A DNA stretch of 17,019 nt from an uncultured Fimbriimonadales bacterium. Lineage in GTDB: Bacteria > Armatimonadota > Fimbriimonadia > Fimbriimonadales > GBS-DC. The position numbers and the translations under genes are program-made. The stretch spans positions 1-17,019 of the forward strand of contig CALGZO010000281.1 in NCBI GenBank assembly GCA_937934465.1, given 5' to 3'. The notes beneath the pieces were generated by a model that saw nothing but the letters and a program-made list of their open reading frames with translations, made no database searches and was not told where the DNA came from. This document shows positions 5,861-13,164 of this stretch, piece after piece. Position 1 is the first letter of the stretch, and every line of letters begins with the position of its first letter.

Positions 5861-7852
5861 ATGAGCAATCTACACGAAGTATTGCGCACGCGCTTCGGCT
5901 TCTCCGAGTTCCGCGAGGGTCAGGCGGAGGCGATTCAGGCAGCTCTGGAGGGCAGGCGCGTGCTGTTGGTGCAACCGACGGGCTGGGGCAAAAGCCTCGT
6001 GTATCAGATGATTGCCGCGCTGAAAGGGCTGACGCTGGTGTTCTCGCCCCTGCGCGCCCTGATGCGCGACCAAGTGCGCCAAGCCAATCAGCGGTTCGGT
6101 CTTCGCGCCGAGACCGTGAACTCGGATATGGACGAAGAGTCGCAACGGCTCGCGCTGGAACGCGCCGCGCGGGGCGAGCTGGACTTGCTCTATATCGCCC
6201 CTGAACGCCTGCAGAACCCCCTCTGGCAGGAGTATCAGAGCCGATTGCCCATCCGCGCGGTGGTCATCGACGAGGCGCACTGCATCTCGATGTGGGGGCA
6301 CGACTTCCGCCCTGAATATCGGCGCATCGTGAACTTGGTGCGTCTGCTGCCTCCCGAAGTGCCTGTGGTCGCCGTGACTGCCACCGCCACGCCGCGCGTG
6401 GAGCAGGATGTACGCGCCCAGATTGGCGAGCCGTTCCACCTGCTGCGCGGCAGGCTGATGCGCCCGAACCTGCGCCTGCATGTTATACACGCCGAGGACG
6501 AGTCGCATAAACTCGCGTGGCTGGCGCACTTGATGAACATCCTGCCCGGTAGCGGTCTCATCTACACCGCCACGCGCCACTCCAGCGAGATTGTCGCGCA
6601 GTTCCTGCAAATGCAGGGGCTGCCAGTGCGCTACTATCACGCTGGGCTGGGCGAGGAACGCGCCGCGCTGGAACAAGAGCTGATGCGCAACACCATCAAA
6701 GCGTTAGCCGCCACGAACGCGCTCGGCATGGGACTGGATATGCCCGATATCCGCTTCGTCATCCACTACGAGACGCCCGCCTCGCCGCTCCACTACTACC
6801 AGGAAATCGGGCGCGCCGGACGCGACGGCAAAGCCTCCTACTGCATCCTACTCGCGCACCCCGACGACCTCGACATCCAACGCGCACTGATTACAAGCAA
6901 TCGCCCCCCACGCGAGCAGTACCAAACTATCTACACACTGCTGCAACGCCAACCCCTGCGCGAGCGCGAACTGATGCTCCACACAGGCTACGCGCAGACC
7001 ACCACGCGCACCATCCTCTACGACTTGCAAGATCAAGGGCTGATTACGCGCGACAAGGAACGATATTACCGCGCTGTGAGCAGCCAACCTGTGCGCTTCG
7101 ACGAATACGACGCGCTCAGCCAAGCGAAGCTGGGCGAGCTGCAGACGATGGTTGACTACTGGAACCTGACAGACTGTCGGATGGAGTATCTCTGTCGGTT
7201 TCTGGGCGACGAGCAGGCTCAGCCGTGTGGGGTCTGCGATGTCTGCACGGGCGAGCGATTCCCGCAACCCAGCGAACAGCTCCGCCGCGCCGCGAGGATG
7301 TTTGAGTTCCATCCCCCGCTGAACATCGACGCAAAGTATAAGAAGGAGCCACTCTATGTGCAAAGCGCGGCGTTGAGCTTCTACGGCGGCACAATTGTCG
7401 GCGAGACCATCAAGCAGTGCAAGTACGGCGCGCCCCCACAGCCGTTCCCCGATTGGATTGTGGAGCGCAGCGCGTCGCTGATTCGCGCGTCGTTCCCCGT
7501 CGATGCGCTGCAGGGCGTCGTGCCCATCCCGTCCACCATTAGCGGCAACCTGGTGGAAGACTTCGCGGCGCGACTGGCGCAGCAGTTAGGCGTACCCCTC
7601 CGCCTCGCCCTGCGCAAAACGCGCGAGACTCAGCCCCAAAAAGAGTTCACCAACAGCGTGCAGAAGGTGAAGAACATCGAGGATGCGTACGAAGCCGTCG
7701 CAGCCCTGTCCGAGCAGAACCTGCTTGTGGTCGACGATGTGTTCGATTCGGGCGCGACGCTCAAAGAGGCGGGTAAAATCTTGAAACAGGCGGGGGCAGG
7801 CGCGCTCTATGCGTTCTGCATCACGCGCACCCGCCATCGAGGCGACCTATGA
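5861..7852 (+). CDS. recQ: RecQ-family DNA helicase fused to a ComF-like phosphoribosyltransferase domain
   Basis: Residues 1-465 are a RecQ helicase: Walker A PTGWGKS (39-45), DEAHCISMWGHDFRPEY (137-153), TATAT (173-177), motif VI QEIGRAGRDG (314-323), and the RecQ zinc module with C-x16-C-x2-C-x2-C spacing at C439, C456, C459 and C462. RecQ proteins unwind DNA 3' to 5' with ATP. The usual HRDC domain is absent. Instead, residues about 495-663 form a type I PRTase: KYGAPPQPFP, VVPIPST (553-559), TRETQPQKEF and the PRPP loop VVDDVFDSGATL (623-634), closest in style to ComF/ComFC. ATG 5861 has GGAG before it. The end overlaps the dprA-like gene by 4 bp, so the two products are probably made together. 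The gene is divergent from the 96-residue protein gene, with only 49 bp between starts. Confidence 0.93.
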   Translation: MSNLHEVLRTRFGFSEFREGQAEAIQAALEGRRVLLVQPTGWGKSLVYQMIAALKGLTLVFSPLRALMRDQVRQANQRFGLRAETVNSDMDEESQRLALERAARGELDLLYIAPERLQNPLWQEYQSRLPIRAVVIDEAHCISMWGHDFRPEYRRIVNLVRLLPPEVPVVAVTATATPRVEQDVRAQIGEPFHLLRGRLMRPNLRLHVIHAEDESHKLAWLAHLMNILPGSGLIYTATRHSSEIVAQFLQMQGLPVRYYHAGLGEERAALEQELMRNTIKALAATNALGMGLDMPDIRFVIHYETPASPLHYYQEIGRAGRDGKASYCILLAHPDDLDIQRALITSNRPPREQYQTIYTLLQRQPLRERELMLHTGYAQTTTRTILYDLQDQGLITRDKERYYRAVSSQPVRFDEYDALSQAKLGELQTMVDYWNLTDCRMEYLCRFLGDEQAQPCGVCDVCTGERFPQPSEQLRRAARMFEFHPPLNIDAKYKKEPLYVQSAALSFYGGTIVGETIKQCKYGAPPQPFPDWIVERSASLIRASFPVDALQGVVPIPSTISGNLVEDFAARLAQQLGVPLRLALRKTRETQPQKEFTNSVQKVKNIEDAYEAVAALSEQNLLVVDDVFDSGATLKEAGKILKQAGAGALYAFCITRTRHRGDL

Positions 7853-8730
7853 AACTGGAGCCGCGCGACGATTGGGTCTATTGGAGCTTGCTGGCGCATC
7901 ACGCCAGCACTGAGACGCGCAAGCGGTTCTGGGCGCAGCGACCTGACGACATCGCCGCGTTCCTGCGCGAGCAGCCCGAATGGACGACGCTGGAAACGCT
8001 GCTGGTGCAGGAAGCGATGACCCTGCACGAACTCAGCGCACAGGGCGGCAGCCTCATCACCTTTGCCGACGCCGAGTACCCCGAGCCGTTGCGCACAGGC
8101 GAGAACCTGCGCCCGCCAATCGTGCTGTACGCGCTGGGCGATGTGCGCCTACCGGCGGAGCGTCCCTTCGTGGCGTTCGCAGGCTCCCGCAACGCCTCCG
8201 AACAGGCAATCCAACACGCACAACAGCTCGCTACAGAGCTAACACAAGAGGGCTACCACACCGTGACGGGCTTTGCTAAAGGCGTGGACGCCGTCGTCGC
8301 ACAAACCACTTTGGAGACGGGCGGTAAGACAATCGGCGTGCTGGCGCAAGGGCTGCTCCACCGACTCACGCAGCAGCTCGCCCGCGAGCAGATGCACGCG
8401 CTCAACGAAGACCGCCTGCTGTTCCTGTCGGAGTTGCACCCGAACGCCGCGTGGTCGGGCAGCTTTGCGATGATGCGCAATCGGCTCGTGGCGGCGTTGG
8501 GCGATTTCTTGATTGTGGTGGAGTCGGGTCCCGAACTCAGCCAGCGCAACGGCAAGACGGTGCGCAGCGGCACTTTCGAGTGCGCCAAAATCGCCCGCAA
8601 GATTGGTCGCCCCGTGTATGTGTTGGATTTGCCCGCCGAGGGCAACCAGCAGCTGCTCGCGCAAGGGATTGCAACGCGCTGGGGCGAGTCGCCTCCCTCA
8701 CCAGCCTCCCAGCAGCCCACATTGTTTTGA
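7849..8730 (+). CDS. DprA/Smf-family DNA-processing protein, short form
   Basis: The 293-residue product has a helical N-terminal region (1-90) and a Rossmann-like SLOG fold with DprA hallmarks: VAFAGSRNAS (GSR 112-114), TGFAKGVDA (140-148), GGKTIGVLAQGL, SELHPN, MMRNRLVAALGDFLIVVES (RNR 210-212) and the IGRPVYVLDLP end. DprA protects incoming single-stranded DNA and loads RecA during natural transformation; other SLOG proteins act in nucleotide-centred conflict systems. The protein stops soon after the fold, with a Ser/Pro-rich tail, and lacks the winged-helix domain found at the C-terminus of many DprA proteins. Signature motifs are changed from the usual SGLARGID and RNRIIAGLS. It may therefore be a specialised paralog and not the general dprA. 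The ATG overlaps the recQ stop (ATGA). Confidence 0.85.
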   Translation: MKLEPRDDWVYWSLLAHHASTETRKRFWAQRPDDIAAFLREQPEWTTLETLLVQEAMTLHELSAQGGSLITFADAEYPEPLRTGENLRPPIVLYALGDVRLPAERPFVAFAGSRNASEQAIQHAQQLATELTQEGYHTVTGFAKGVDAVVAQTTLETGGKTIGVLAQGLLHRLTQQLAREQMHALNEDRLLFLSELHPNAAWSGSFAMMRNRLVAALGDFLIVVESGPELSQRNGKTVRSGTFECAKIARKIGRPVYVLDLPAEGNQQLLAQGIATRWGESPPSPASQQPTLF

Positions 8731-8755
8731 AGGCGTAGCCGTGTTGTGGCATAAT
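8727..8755 (+). promoter_or_regulatory. promoter of the arginine-dihydrolase-like gene
   Basis: TTGAAG (8727-8732), 17 bp, then CATAAT (8750-8755) with GG before it: a sigma-70-type pair with ideal spacing. The -35 overlaps the dprA stop codon. Predicted leader about 60 nt. Confidence 0.5.
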
Positions 8756-8823
8756 TCCCGTAGGGGCGAAACCTGCCTCTCTATTCGTCCGTAAATTTCG
8801 AACACGCTGACAGGAGCCTAACG

Positions 8824-9663
8824 ATGCAGACGACGCCGACGATGGAACAACGCGCTACTCGTGTCGCCGAGCTACTGATGTGCGCGCCCAGCGCTTACGA
8901 CCTTGTGTACGAGATTAATGCGTGGATGCACCTGAGCGACCGACCCGATAAGCAGCTTGCGTGGAAGCAGTGGGAGCAGCTCTATCACACGCTCACGGAG
9001 CAGGTGGGCGCGCCTGTGCGCCTGATTGAGCAAGCGAGTGAAGCGCCCGATATGGTGTTCACTGCCAACGCGGGGCTGCCCCTGCCCGATAAGCAGCTCG
9101 TGCTGTCGCGCTTCCGCCACCCAGAACGCCAAGTGGAGGAGCCGTACTTCGACCACTGGTTCCGCTCGCAGGGCTACACCATCCATCTGCTGCCGCCCGA
9201 CTGCGCGTTCGAGGGCGAGGGCGACGCCTTCCTGATTGACGGCATGATTGTCGCTGGCTACCTCAAACGCACCGACATCTGCGCCCATCGGTATCTCAGC
9301 CAACTCACCGGCTTGCCCGTGCTGAGCCTCGAACTGGTGGACGACCGCTGGTACCACCTCGATACCTGCTTCCTGCCGCTGGGCGGACGGCTGGTCGCCT
9401 ACTATCCCGAAGCGTTCGATTGGTATGCACGCCGAGTCATCGAGCAGCACTTCGAGACCATTCCCGTCAGCCCCGAAGAGGCGCTCAAGTTCGCCTGCAA
9501 CGCGATTGTCTTCAACACTGCCGTCGTGATGCCCGCAGGCTGTCCCATCCTGCGATTCCACCTCGAAGAGCGCGGCTACACCGTGTACGAAGTCCCTATG
9601 AGCGAATTTATCAAATCCGGCGGCGCATGTAAGTGTTTAGCCCTCTATTTGTTGCAGGAATAA
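8824..9663 (+). CDS. arginine dihydrolase-like amidinotransferase-fold enzyme
   Basis: The 279-residue product matches the catalytic domain of cyanobacterial ArgZ/AgrE and relatives of dimethylarginine dimethylaminohydrolase: MCAPSAYDLVYEINAWM (19-35), APDMVFTANAGL (D76, N82), LSRFRHPER (R96), FEGEGDAF (E130, D134), YHLDTCF (H178) and the C-terminal SGGACKCLAL, whose C271 is the expected nucleophile. ArgZ turns arginine into ornithine, CO2 and ammonia; DDAH gives citrulline. The N-terminal text is closest to ArgZ as I remember it, but the long C-terminal domain of cyanobacterial AgrE is missing. AGGAG lies 8 nt before ATG 8824. The gene stands alone between two promoters. The family is sure; the exact product is not. 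Confidence 0.85.
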   Translation: MQTTPTMEQRATRVAELLMCAPSAYDLVYEINAWMHLSDRPDKQLAWKQWEQLYHTLTEQVGAPVRLIEQASEAPDMVFTANAGLPLPDKQLVLSRFRHPERQVEEPYFDHWFRSQGYTIHLLPPDCAFEGEGDAFLIDGMIVAGYLKRTDICAHRYLSQLTGLPVLSLELVDDRWYHLDTCFLPLGGRLVAYYPEAFDWYARRVIEQHFETIPVSPEEALKFACNAIVFNTAVVMPAGCPILRFHLEERGYTVYEVPMSEFIKSGGACKCLALYLLQE

Positions 9664-9681
9664 TTACGAGTGTGTCATAAT
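9652..9681 (+). promoter_or_regulatory. promoter of the HD-GYP response regulator
   Basis: TTGCAG (9652-9657), 18 bp, CATAAT (9676-9681). The -35 lies in the last codons of the preceding gene. Transcription would begin about 9688, just at the inverted repeat. Confidence 0.35.
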
Positions 9682-9689
9682 TAGTAGCA

Positions 9690-9737
9690 CCCTAAGCGCA
9701 GGAGCAATTGGCTGCAGGAAGCGGGGATAGCTTAGGG
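9690..9737 (+). repeat. 8-bp perfect inverted repeat in the leader of the HD-GYP gene
   Basis: CCCTAAGC (9690-9697) and GCTTAGGG (9730-9737) enclose 32 nt, which contain a second small pairing, GCAG/CTGC. The outer stem would start at the predicted 5' end of the mRNA and close 14 nt before ATG 9752, just upstream of the ribosome site AGGTGG (9741-9746). It may be a structured leader or a protein operator. It does not match a riboswitch consensus that I know. Confidence 0.5.
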
Positions 9738-9751
9738 AGAAGGTGGTATGA

Positions 9752-10768
9752 ATGCTCAAGCACACTCGCTATCATAATGCCTTGATATGTGTGGTGGATG
9801 ATGAGTTGCATACGCTGGAGTTTCTGCGCGCCCTGCTTCACGAGGCGGGCTACCAGCGTGTGATGTACGCCCAGAGCGTGCAGGAAGCGACGCAGCGACT
9901 GCACACGGTACAGCCCGACCTGTTGCTACTGGACTGGCATCTCAGCGATGCGGACAGCGCAGAGGTGATACGCGCCGTGCGCACGCTCTATCCTGACGAG
10001 ATTATCCCTGTGATTGTGCTGACGGGCGACATTTCGCCATCGGTGAAGCACAGCGCATTGCTTGCGGGCGCGTCGGACTTCCTGAATAAACCGTTCGATA
10101 TTACGGAAGTGCTGCTGCGCATTCACAACCAGCTGGAAATCCGACACCTGCACAAGATGCGCGCCCACGAGTTGGAGTTAGCCCGTTTGGAGATTCTGGA
10201 ACGGTTGGCGCGCGCGGCGGAGTATCGCGACGACGCAACTGGTCAACATATTGTGCGCGTGGGGCGTCTCAGTGAGCAGATTGGGCGCGTGCTGGGGCTG
10301 GACGAGGAGATGCTGTTCCAACTGCGCCACGCCGCGCCGCTGCACGATGTGGGCAAAATCGGCGTGCCCGACGCCATCCTGCGCAAACCCACTGCGCTCA
10401 CGCCCGACGAATGGGAAACGATGCAACAGCACACACTAATCGGGGCGAACATTTTGGAGGGCTGCCCCTACCCAACGCTGGAGATGGCGCGCACGATTGC
10501 TCTGACCCACCACGAACGCTGGGACGGACAGGGCTACCCGCAAGGGCTGCAGGGCGAGCAGATACCGCTCTGGGGACGCATCGTCGCCGTCGCCGACGCC
10601 TACGACGCCATGACCAACGACCGACCCTACCGACGCGCCCTCAGCCACGAACAAGCCATCGAGACCCTACGCGCGGAACGCGAGCGCCATTTCGACCCGA
10701 TGATTGTAGACGCTTTTCTGGAGCCGACCGCATTCTCGCTGGAGGAGCCAGAAACATCCGATACTTAG
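9752..10768 (+). CDS. response regulator with HD-GYP c-di-GMP phosphodiesterase domain
   Basis: Residues about 8-130 form a receiver domain: acidic pocket D16/D17, phosphorylation site D61 (LLLLDWHL), T91 and K113 (LNKPF). Residues 145-320 form an HD-GYP domain with H166, H198-D199 (HDVGKIG), H227, HHERWDGQGYP (253-263, including the GYP motif) and ADAYDAM. This is the RpfG-like architecture, in which phosphorylation by a sensor kinase controls breakdown of cyclic di-GMP and thus motility, biofilm or secretion. All metal ligands appear present, so it is probably active. No histidine kinase or GGDEF gene lies in the window. ATG 9752 has AGGTGG 5 nt upstream; an ATG at 9748 opens only a short frame. 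The 3' end overlaps the start of the yqgF-like gene. Confidence 0.95.
   Translation: MLKHTRYHNALICVVDDELHTLEFLRALLHEAGYQRVMYAQSVQEATQRLHTVQPDLLLLDWHLSDADSAEVIRAVRTLYPDEIIPVIVLTGDISPSVKHSALLAGASDFLNKPFDITEVLLRIHNQLEIRHLHKMRAHELELARLEILERLARAAEYRDDATGQHIVRVGRLSEQIGRVLGLDEEMLFQLRHAAPLHDVGKIGVPDAILRKPTALTPDEWETMQQHTLIGANILEGCPYPTLEMARTIALTHHERWDGQGYPQGLQGEQIPLWGRIVAVADAYDAMTNDRPYRRALSHEQAIETLRAERERHFDPMIVDAFLEPTAFSLEEPETSDT
10741..10747 (+). promoter_or_regulatory. Shine-Dalgarno sequence of the yqgF-like gene
   Basis: GGAGGAG inside the last codons of the HD-GYP gene, 8 nt before ATC 10756. It supports initiation at that unusual codon. Confidence 0.5.
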
Positions 10769-11160
10769 CGATAGACCCAGGCGCGTGCAAGGTGGGCGTC
10801 GCCGTTGCCGAGCGCGACGGCGACGCTTGGAAACCCCTGTTCCGCGCGATTGTCGCTCCCGACGAGCTGCCCGAACTGCTCGACCGCTGCCTCGCGCAGT
10901 ATACGCCCCAACGCACCCTCGTCGGCGCAGGCACAGGCGCGAAAAGAATCTTGAACCTGCTCCAACGCCAGTTCCCGCACCTGCGCTGGGAGCTTGTCCC
11001 TGAGCGCAACACCACTTTGCAAGCGCGCGAGCTCTACTTTGCGCACCATCCGCCGCGCGGCTGGCGACGCCTGCTGCCCAAAGGCATGCGCGTCCCGCCC
11101 GAACCCTACGACGACTACGCCGCGCTCGCCATCATCTACCAAGCCAGCCAAGCCGAGTAG
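10756..11160 (+). CDS. yqgF: YqgF/RuvX-family RNase H-fold nuclease, apparent ATC start
   Basis: The 134-residue product begins IRYLAIDPGACKVGVAVAER, the first strand of the YqgF/RuvX fold with D7. It continues with TLVGAGTGAKR, a second acidic site in LVPERNTTLQARELYF (E83), and the GWRRLLPKGMRVPPEPYDDY block (D119/D120), very like the short cyanobacterial YqgF proteins. The family processes pre-16S rRNA or resolves Holliday-type junctions. No ATG, GTG or TTG exists in frame near the conserved N-terminus; the frame stays open upstream only as an out-of-frame shadow of the HD-GYP gene. The homologous start position falls on ATC 10756, with GGAGGAG 8 nt before it. The gene overlaps the HD-GYP end by 13 bp, so translation is probably coupled. 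Confidence 0.85.
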   Translation: MRYLAIDPGACKVGVAVAERDGDAWKPLFRAIVAPDELPELLDRCLAQYTPQRTLVGAGTGAKRILNLLQRQFPHLRWELVPERNTTLQARELYFAHHPPRGWRRLLPKGMRVPPEPYDDYAALAIIYQASQAE

Positions 11161-11188
11161 ATAACCCGCCCACTCCCCGCGCGTGAGG

Positions 11189-11194
11189 TATACT
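11189..11194 (+). promoter_or_regulatory. -10 box of the grpE-glmM operon
   Basis: GAGGTATACTCTG, with TATACT 43 nt before ATG 11238. Its 11-base core is identical to the glyQ box. No -35 and no CIRCE repeat nearby. Confidence 0.45.
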
Positions 11195-11237
11195 CTGCAC
11201 GGCAACGAAATACCCTCGCACGGAGGTGAGAGCCGCG

Positions 11238-11792
11238 ATGGAACCGACGATGACCGAATCGGACGCTACAACCGTGGAGACACAAACGACCGACGCGCTG
11301 CAGGCGCGTATCGCCGAGCTGGAGCAAGCGTGCGAAGAGCAGAAGAACCTCTACCTGCGCACGCTGGCGGACTTCCAAAACTATCGCCGCCGCCAGCAAG
11401 ACGAAATCGAACGGCAGCGCGGACTCCTGCTCGAATCGCTCATGGAAGACCTGTTGCCGATTCTGGACAACTTCGAGCGCGCGCTCCAAGCGGCGGAAGC
11501 CACGCGCGAGTTGGAGCCGCTGATGGAAGGCGTGCGGATGACCGAACGCCAAATCAAGGCGGTGCTGGCGCGCTACGATATCCACCCCATCCTCGCCGTC
11601 GGGCAACAGTTCGACCCGAACCTGCACGAGGCAATCCAGCGGGTGGAATCTGACGAGTACGAGGATAATATCGTCATCGACGAGGTGGAGCGCGGCTATC
11701 GGATGGGCGAGCGCGTGCTGCGCCCGAGCCGGGTCATCGTGGCGAAACGCCCCCAACCATCGCCCCACGCGGGCTTGGACATTCAGGCATGA
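11238..11792 (+). CDS. grpE: nucleotide exchange factor GrpE
   Basis: From ATG 11238 the product has 184 residues. I prefer this to GTG 11226, which overlaps the ribosome site GGAGG (11222-11226). GrpE dimers drive ADP release from DnaK in the Hsp70 folding cycle. The long N-terminal coiled coil (LQARIAELEQACEEQKNLYL, then ADFQNYRRRQQDEIERQR) is followed by the four-helix region and the C-terminal beta domain with the signature FDPNLHEAI through RVLRPSRVIVAK. Neither hrcA, dnaK nor dnaJ is adjacent. Instead the gene overlaps glmM by 4 bp, and no CIRCE operator was found, so the usual HrcA control of this gene is not evident. Confidence 0.95.
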   Translation: MEPTMTESDATTVETQTTDALQARIAELEQACEEQKNLYLRTLADFQNYRRRQQDEIERQRGLLLESLMEDLLPILDNFERALQAAEATRELEPLMEGVRMTERQIKAVLARYDIHPILAVGQQFDPNLHEAIQRVESDEYEDNIVIDEVERGYRMGERVLRPSRVIVAKRPQPSPHAGLDIQA

Positions 11793-13156
11793 GACGCTAC
11801 TTCGGAACCGACGGCGTGCGTGGCGTGGCGAACGAACTGCTCACGCCCGATTTCACGATGCGCCTTGGGCGCGCGATTGGACAGCAACTGCTTGAAACGA
11901 CTGCGCACAACGGCGCGCCGCGCGTGCTGATAGGGCGCGACACACGGCGCAGCGGCTCGATGCTCGAAGCCGCCTTAGCGAGCGGGCTGTGCGCCGTGGG
12001 CGTGCATGTGACCTCCGCAGGCGTCGTGCCGACGCCTGCTGTCGCCTACCTGGCGCGCGAGGGACACTACGACTTGGGCGTCGTCATCTCGGCGTCGCAT
12101 AACCCCGCACAAGACAACGGCGTCAAACTCATCGGCGGCGACGGCTATAAGTTCCCCGACGAGTACGAAGCGCAGATTGAGGCGCGCCTGCAACACGCCC
12201 CCGAACCGTTCCCATACCCGCCGCCTGAGAATATCGGCGTGTGGCAGTTCGATGAGCGCGAGAGCGAGCAGTACCTGCTGTATCTGTTGCATGTAATGCG
12301 CGAGTTGACGGGCGAGCGCGAGCCGCTGCGCGGCGTGCATATCGCCGTCGATTGCGCCAACGGCGCGGCGAGCCAATACGCGCCCGTCGTGCTGCACGAG
12401 CTCGGCGCGAGGGTCAGCCTCTACGCTGGCGAGCCCGACGGCGACAACATCAACCTCGATTGTGGCTCCACCCATCTGGAGAACCTGCAACGCGCCGTGT
12501 TAGAGACCGACGCCGACTTGGGCGTGGCGTTCGACGGCGACGCCGACCGCGCCCTCTTCTGCGACGAGAACGGCGACCCCATCGACGGCGACGCGATTAT
12601 GACCCTCTGGGCAATCACGCGCCGCCAACAACGCACGCTCGAACCGCCCCTCGTCATCGCCACCGAGATGAGCAACCTCGGCATGCAACGCCGCTTGGAA
12701 GCGGAAGGCGTCGCCCTGCAACGCACTAAGGTCGGCGACCGCTATGTGGCGGAAGCCATGCGCGCCACAGGCGCACTCATCGGCGGCGAGCAGTCGGGAC
12801 ACATCATCTTCAGCGAGCGCGCCACCACAGGCGACGGACTCATCACCATGCTCGAAACGCTGGCGCTCTACCTGCACTATCAGCAGCCCTTCTCACAAAT
12901 CGCGCACCCGTTCGAACCCTATCCGCAGAAGTTGGTCACCATCCGTGTGCAGGATAAGCACGGCTGGCAATCGCACCCGACGGTTCAGGAGCGGATGCGT
13001 CAGGTCGAGGCGATGTTGGGCGGGCGCGGTCGGCTGAGTGTGCGCGCCTCAGGCACAGAGAGCGCGGTGCGCGTGATGGTGGAAGCCGAGACGCTCGCGC
13101 TGGTGGACGAGGCAATCGCGCCCATCGCGGAAGTCATCCAAGAGCTCTTTGGCTGA
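11789..13156 (+). CDS. glmM: phosphoglucosamine mutase
   Basis: The 455-residue product is full length. It converts glucosamine-6-phosphate to glucosamine-1-phosphate for UDP-GlcNAc, peptidoglycan and outer envelope synthesis. Motifs appear in order: RRYFGTDGVRGVAN (2-15), the phosphoserine site ISASHNP (S103), the Mg-binding loop DGDADR (249-254), the sugar-binding GGEQSGH (332-338) and the phosphate-binding RASGTESAVRVMVE (419-432). Four phosphohexomutase domains are all present. The ATG overlaps the grpE stop (ATGA), so translation is likely coupled. The stop lies 8 bp from the stop of the converging SCP2 gene, with no obvious terminator between them. Confidence 0.97.
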   Translation: MRRYFGTDGVRGVANELLTPDFTMRLGRAIGQQLLETTAHNGAPRVLIGRDTRRSGSMLEAALASGLCAVGVHVTSAGVVPTPAVAYLAREGHYDLGVVISASHNPAQDNGVKLIGGDGYKFPDEYEAQIEARLQHAPEPFPYPPPENIGVWQFDERESEQYLLYLLHVMRELTGEREPLRGVHIAVDCANGAASQYAPVVLHELGARVSLYAGEPDGDNINLDCGSTHLENLQRAVLETDADLGVAFDGDADRALFCDENGDPIDGDAIMTLWAITRRQQRTLEPPLVIATEMSNLGMQRRLEAEGVALQRTKVGDRYVAEAMRATGALIGGEQSGHIIFSERATTGDGLITMLETLALYLHYQQPFSQIAHPFEPYPQKLVTIRVQDKHGWQSHPTVQERMRQVEAMLGGRGRLSVRASGTESAVRVMVEAETLALVDEAIAPIAEVIQELFG

Positions 13157-13164
13157 GCCGCGCG

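Noticed and set aside
5870..6676. Minus-strand ORF of 268 codons inside recQ
   Set aside because: Antisense shadow of conserved helicase motifs, with His/Gln/Arg-rich text typical of such shadows.
8872..9561. Minus-strand ORF of 229 codons inside the arginine-dihydrolase-like gene
   Set aside because: Shadow frame; the plus strand carries all catalytic motifs and a proper ribosome site.
9690..9737. c-di-GMP-I riboswitch in front of the HD-GYP gene
   Set aside because: The conserved GEMM core segments that I know are not present, so I report only a structured leader.
10411..10755. Upstream extension of the yqgF-like frame to ATG 10411
   Set aside because: The extra 115 residues are the HD-GYP gene read in another frame (Arg/Thr/Pro-rich), and homologs start at YLAIDPG.
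11161..11237. CIRCE heat-shock operator before grpE
   Set aside because: No TTAGCACTC / GAGTGCTAA pair or near match was seen.
11136..11768. Minus-strand ORF of 210 codons inside grpE
   Set aside because: Antisense of the GrpE signature; no family resemblance of its own.
13157..13164. Bidirectional terminator between glmM and the SCP2 gene
   Set aside because: Only 8 bp separate the stops, and the small GGCTGAGCC symmetry lacks a T-run.
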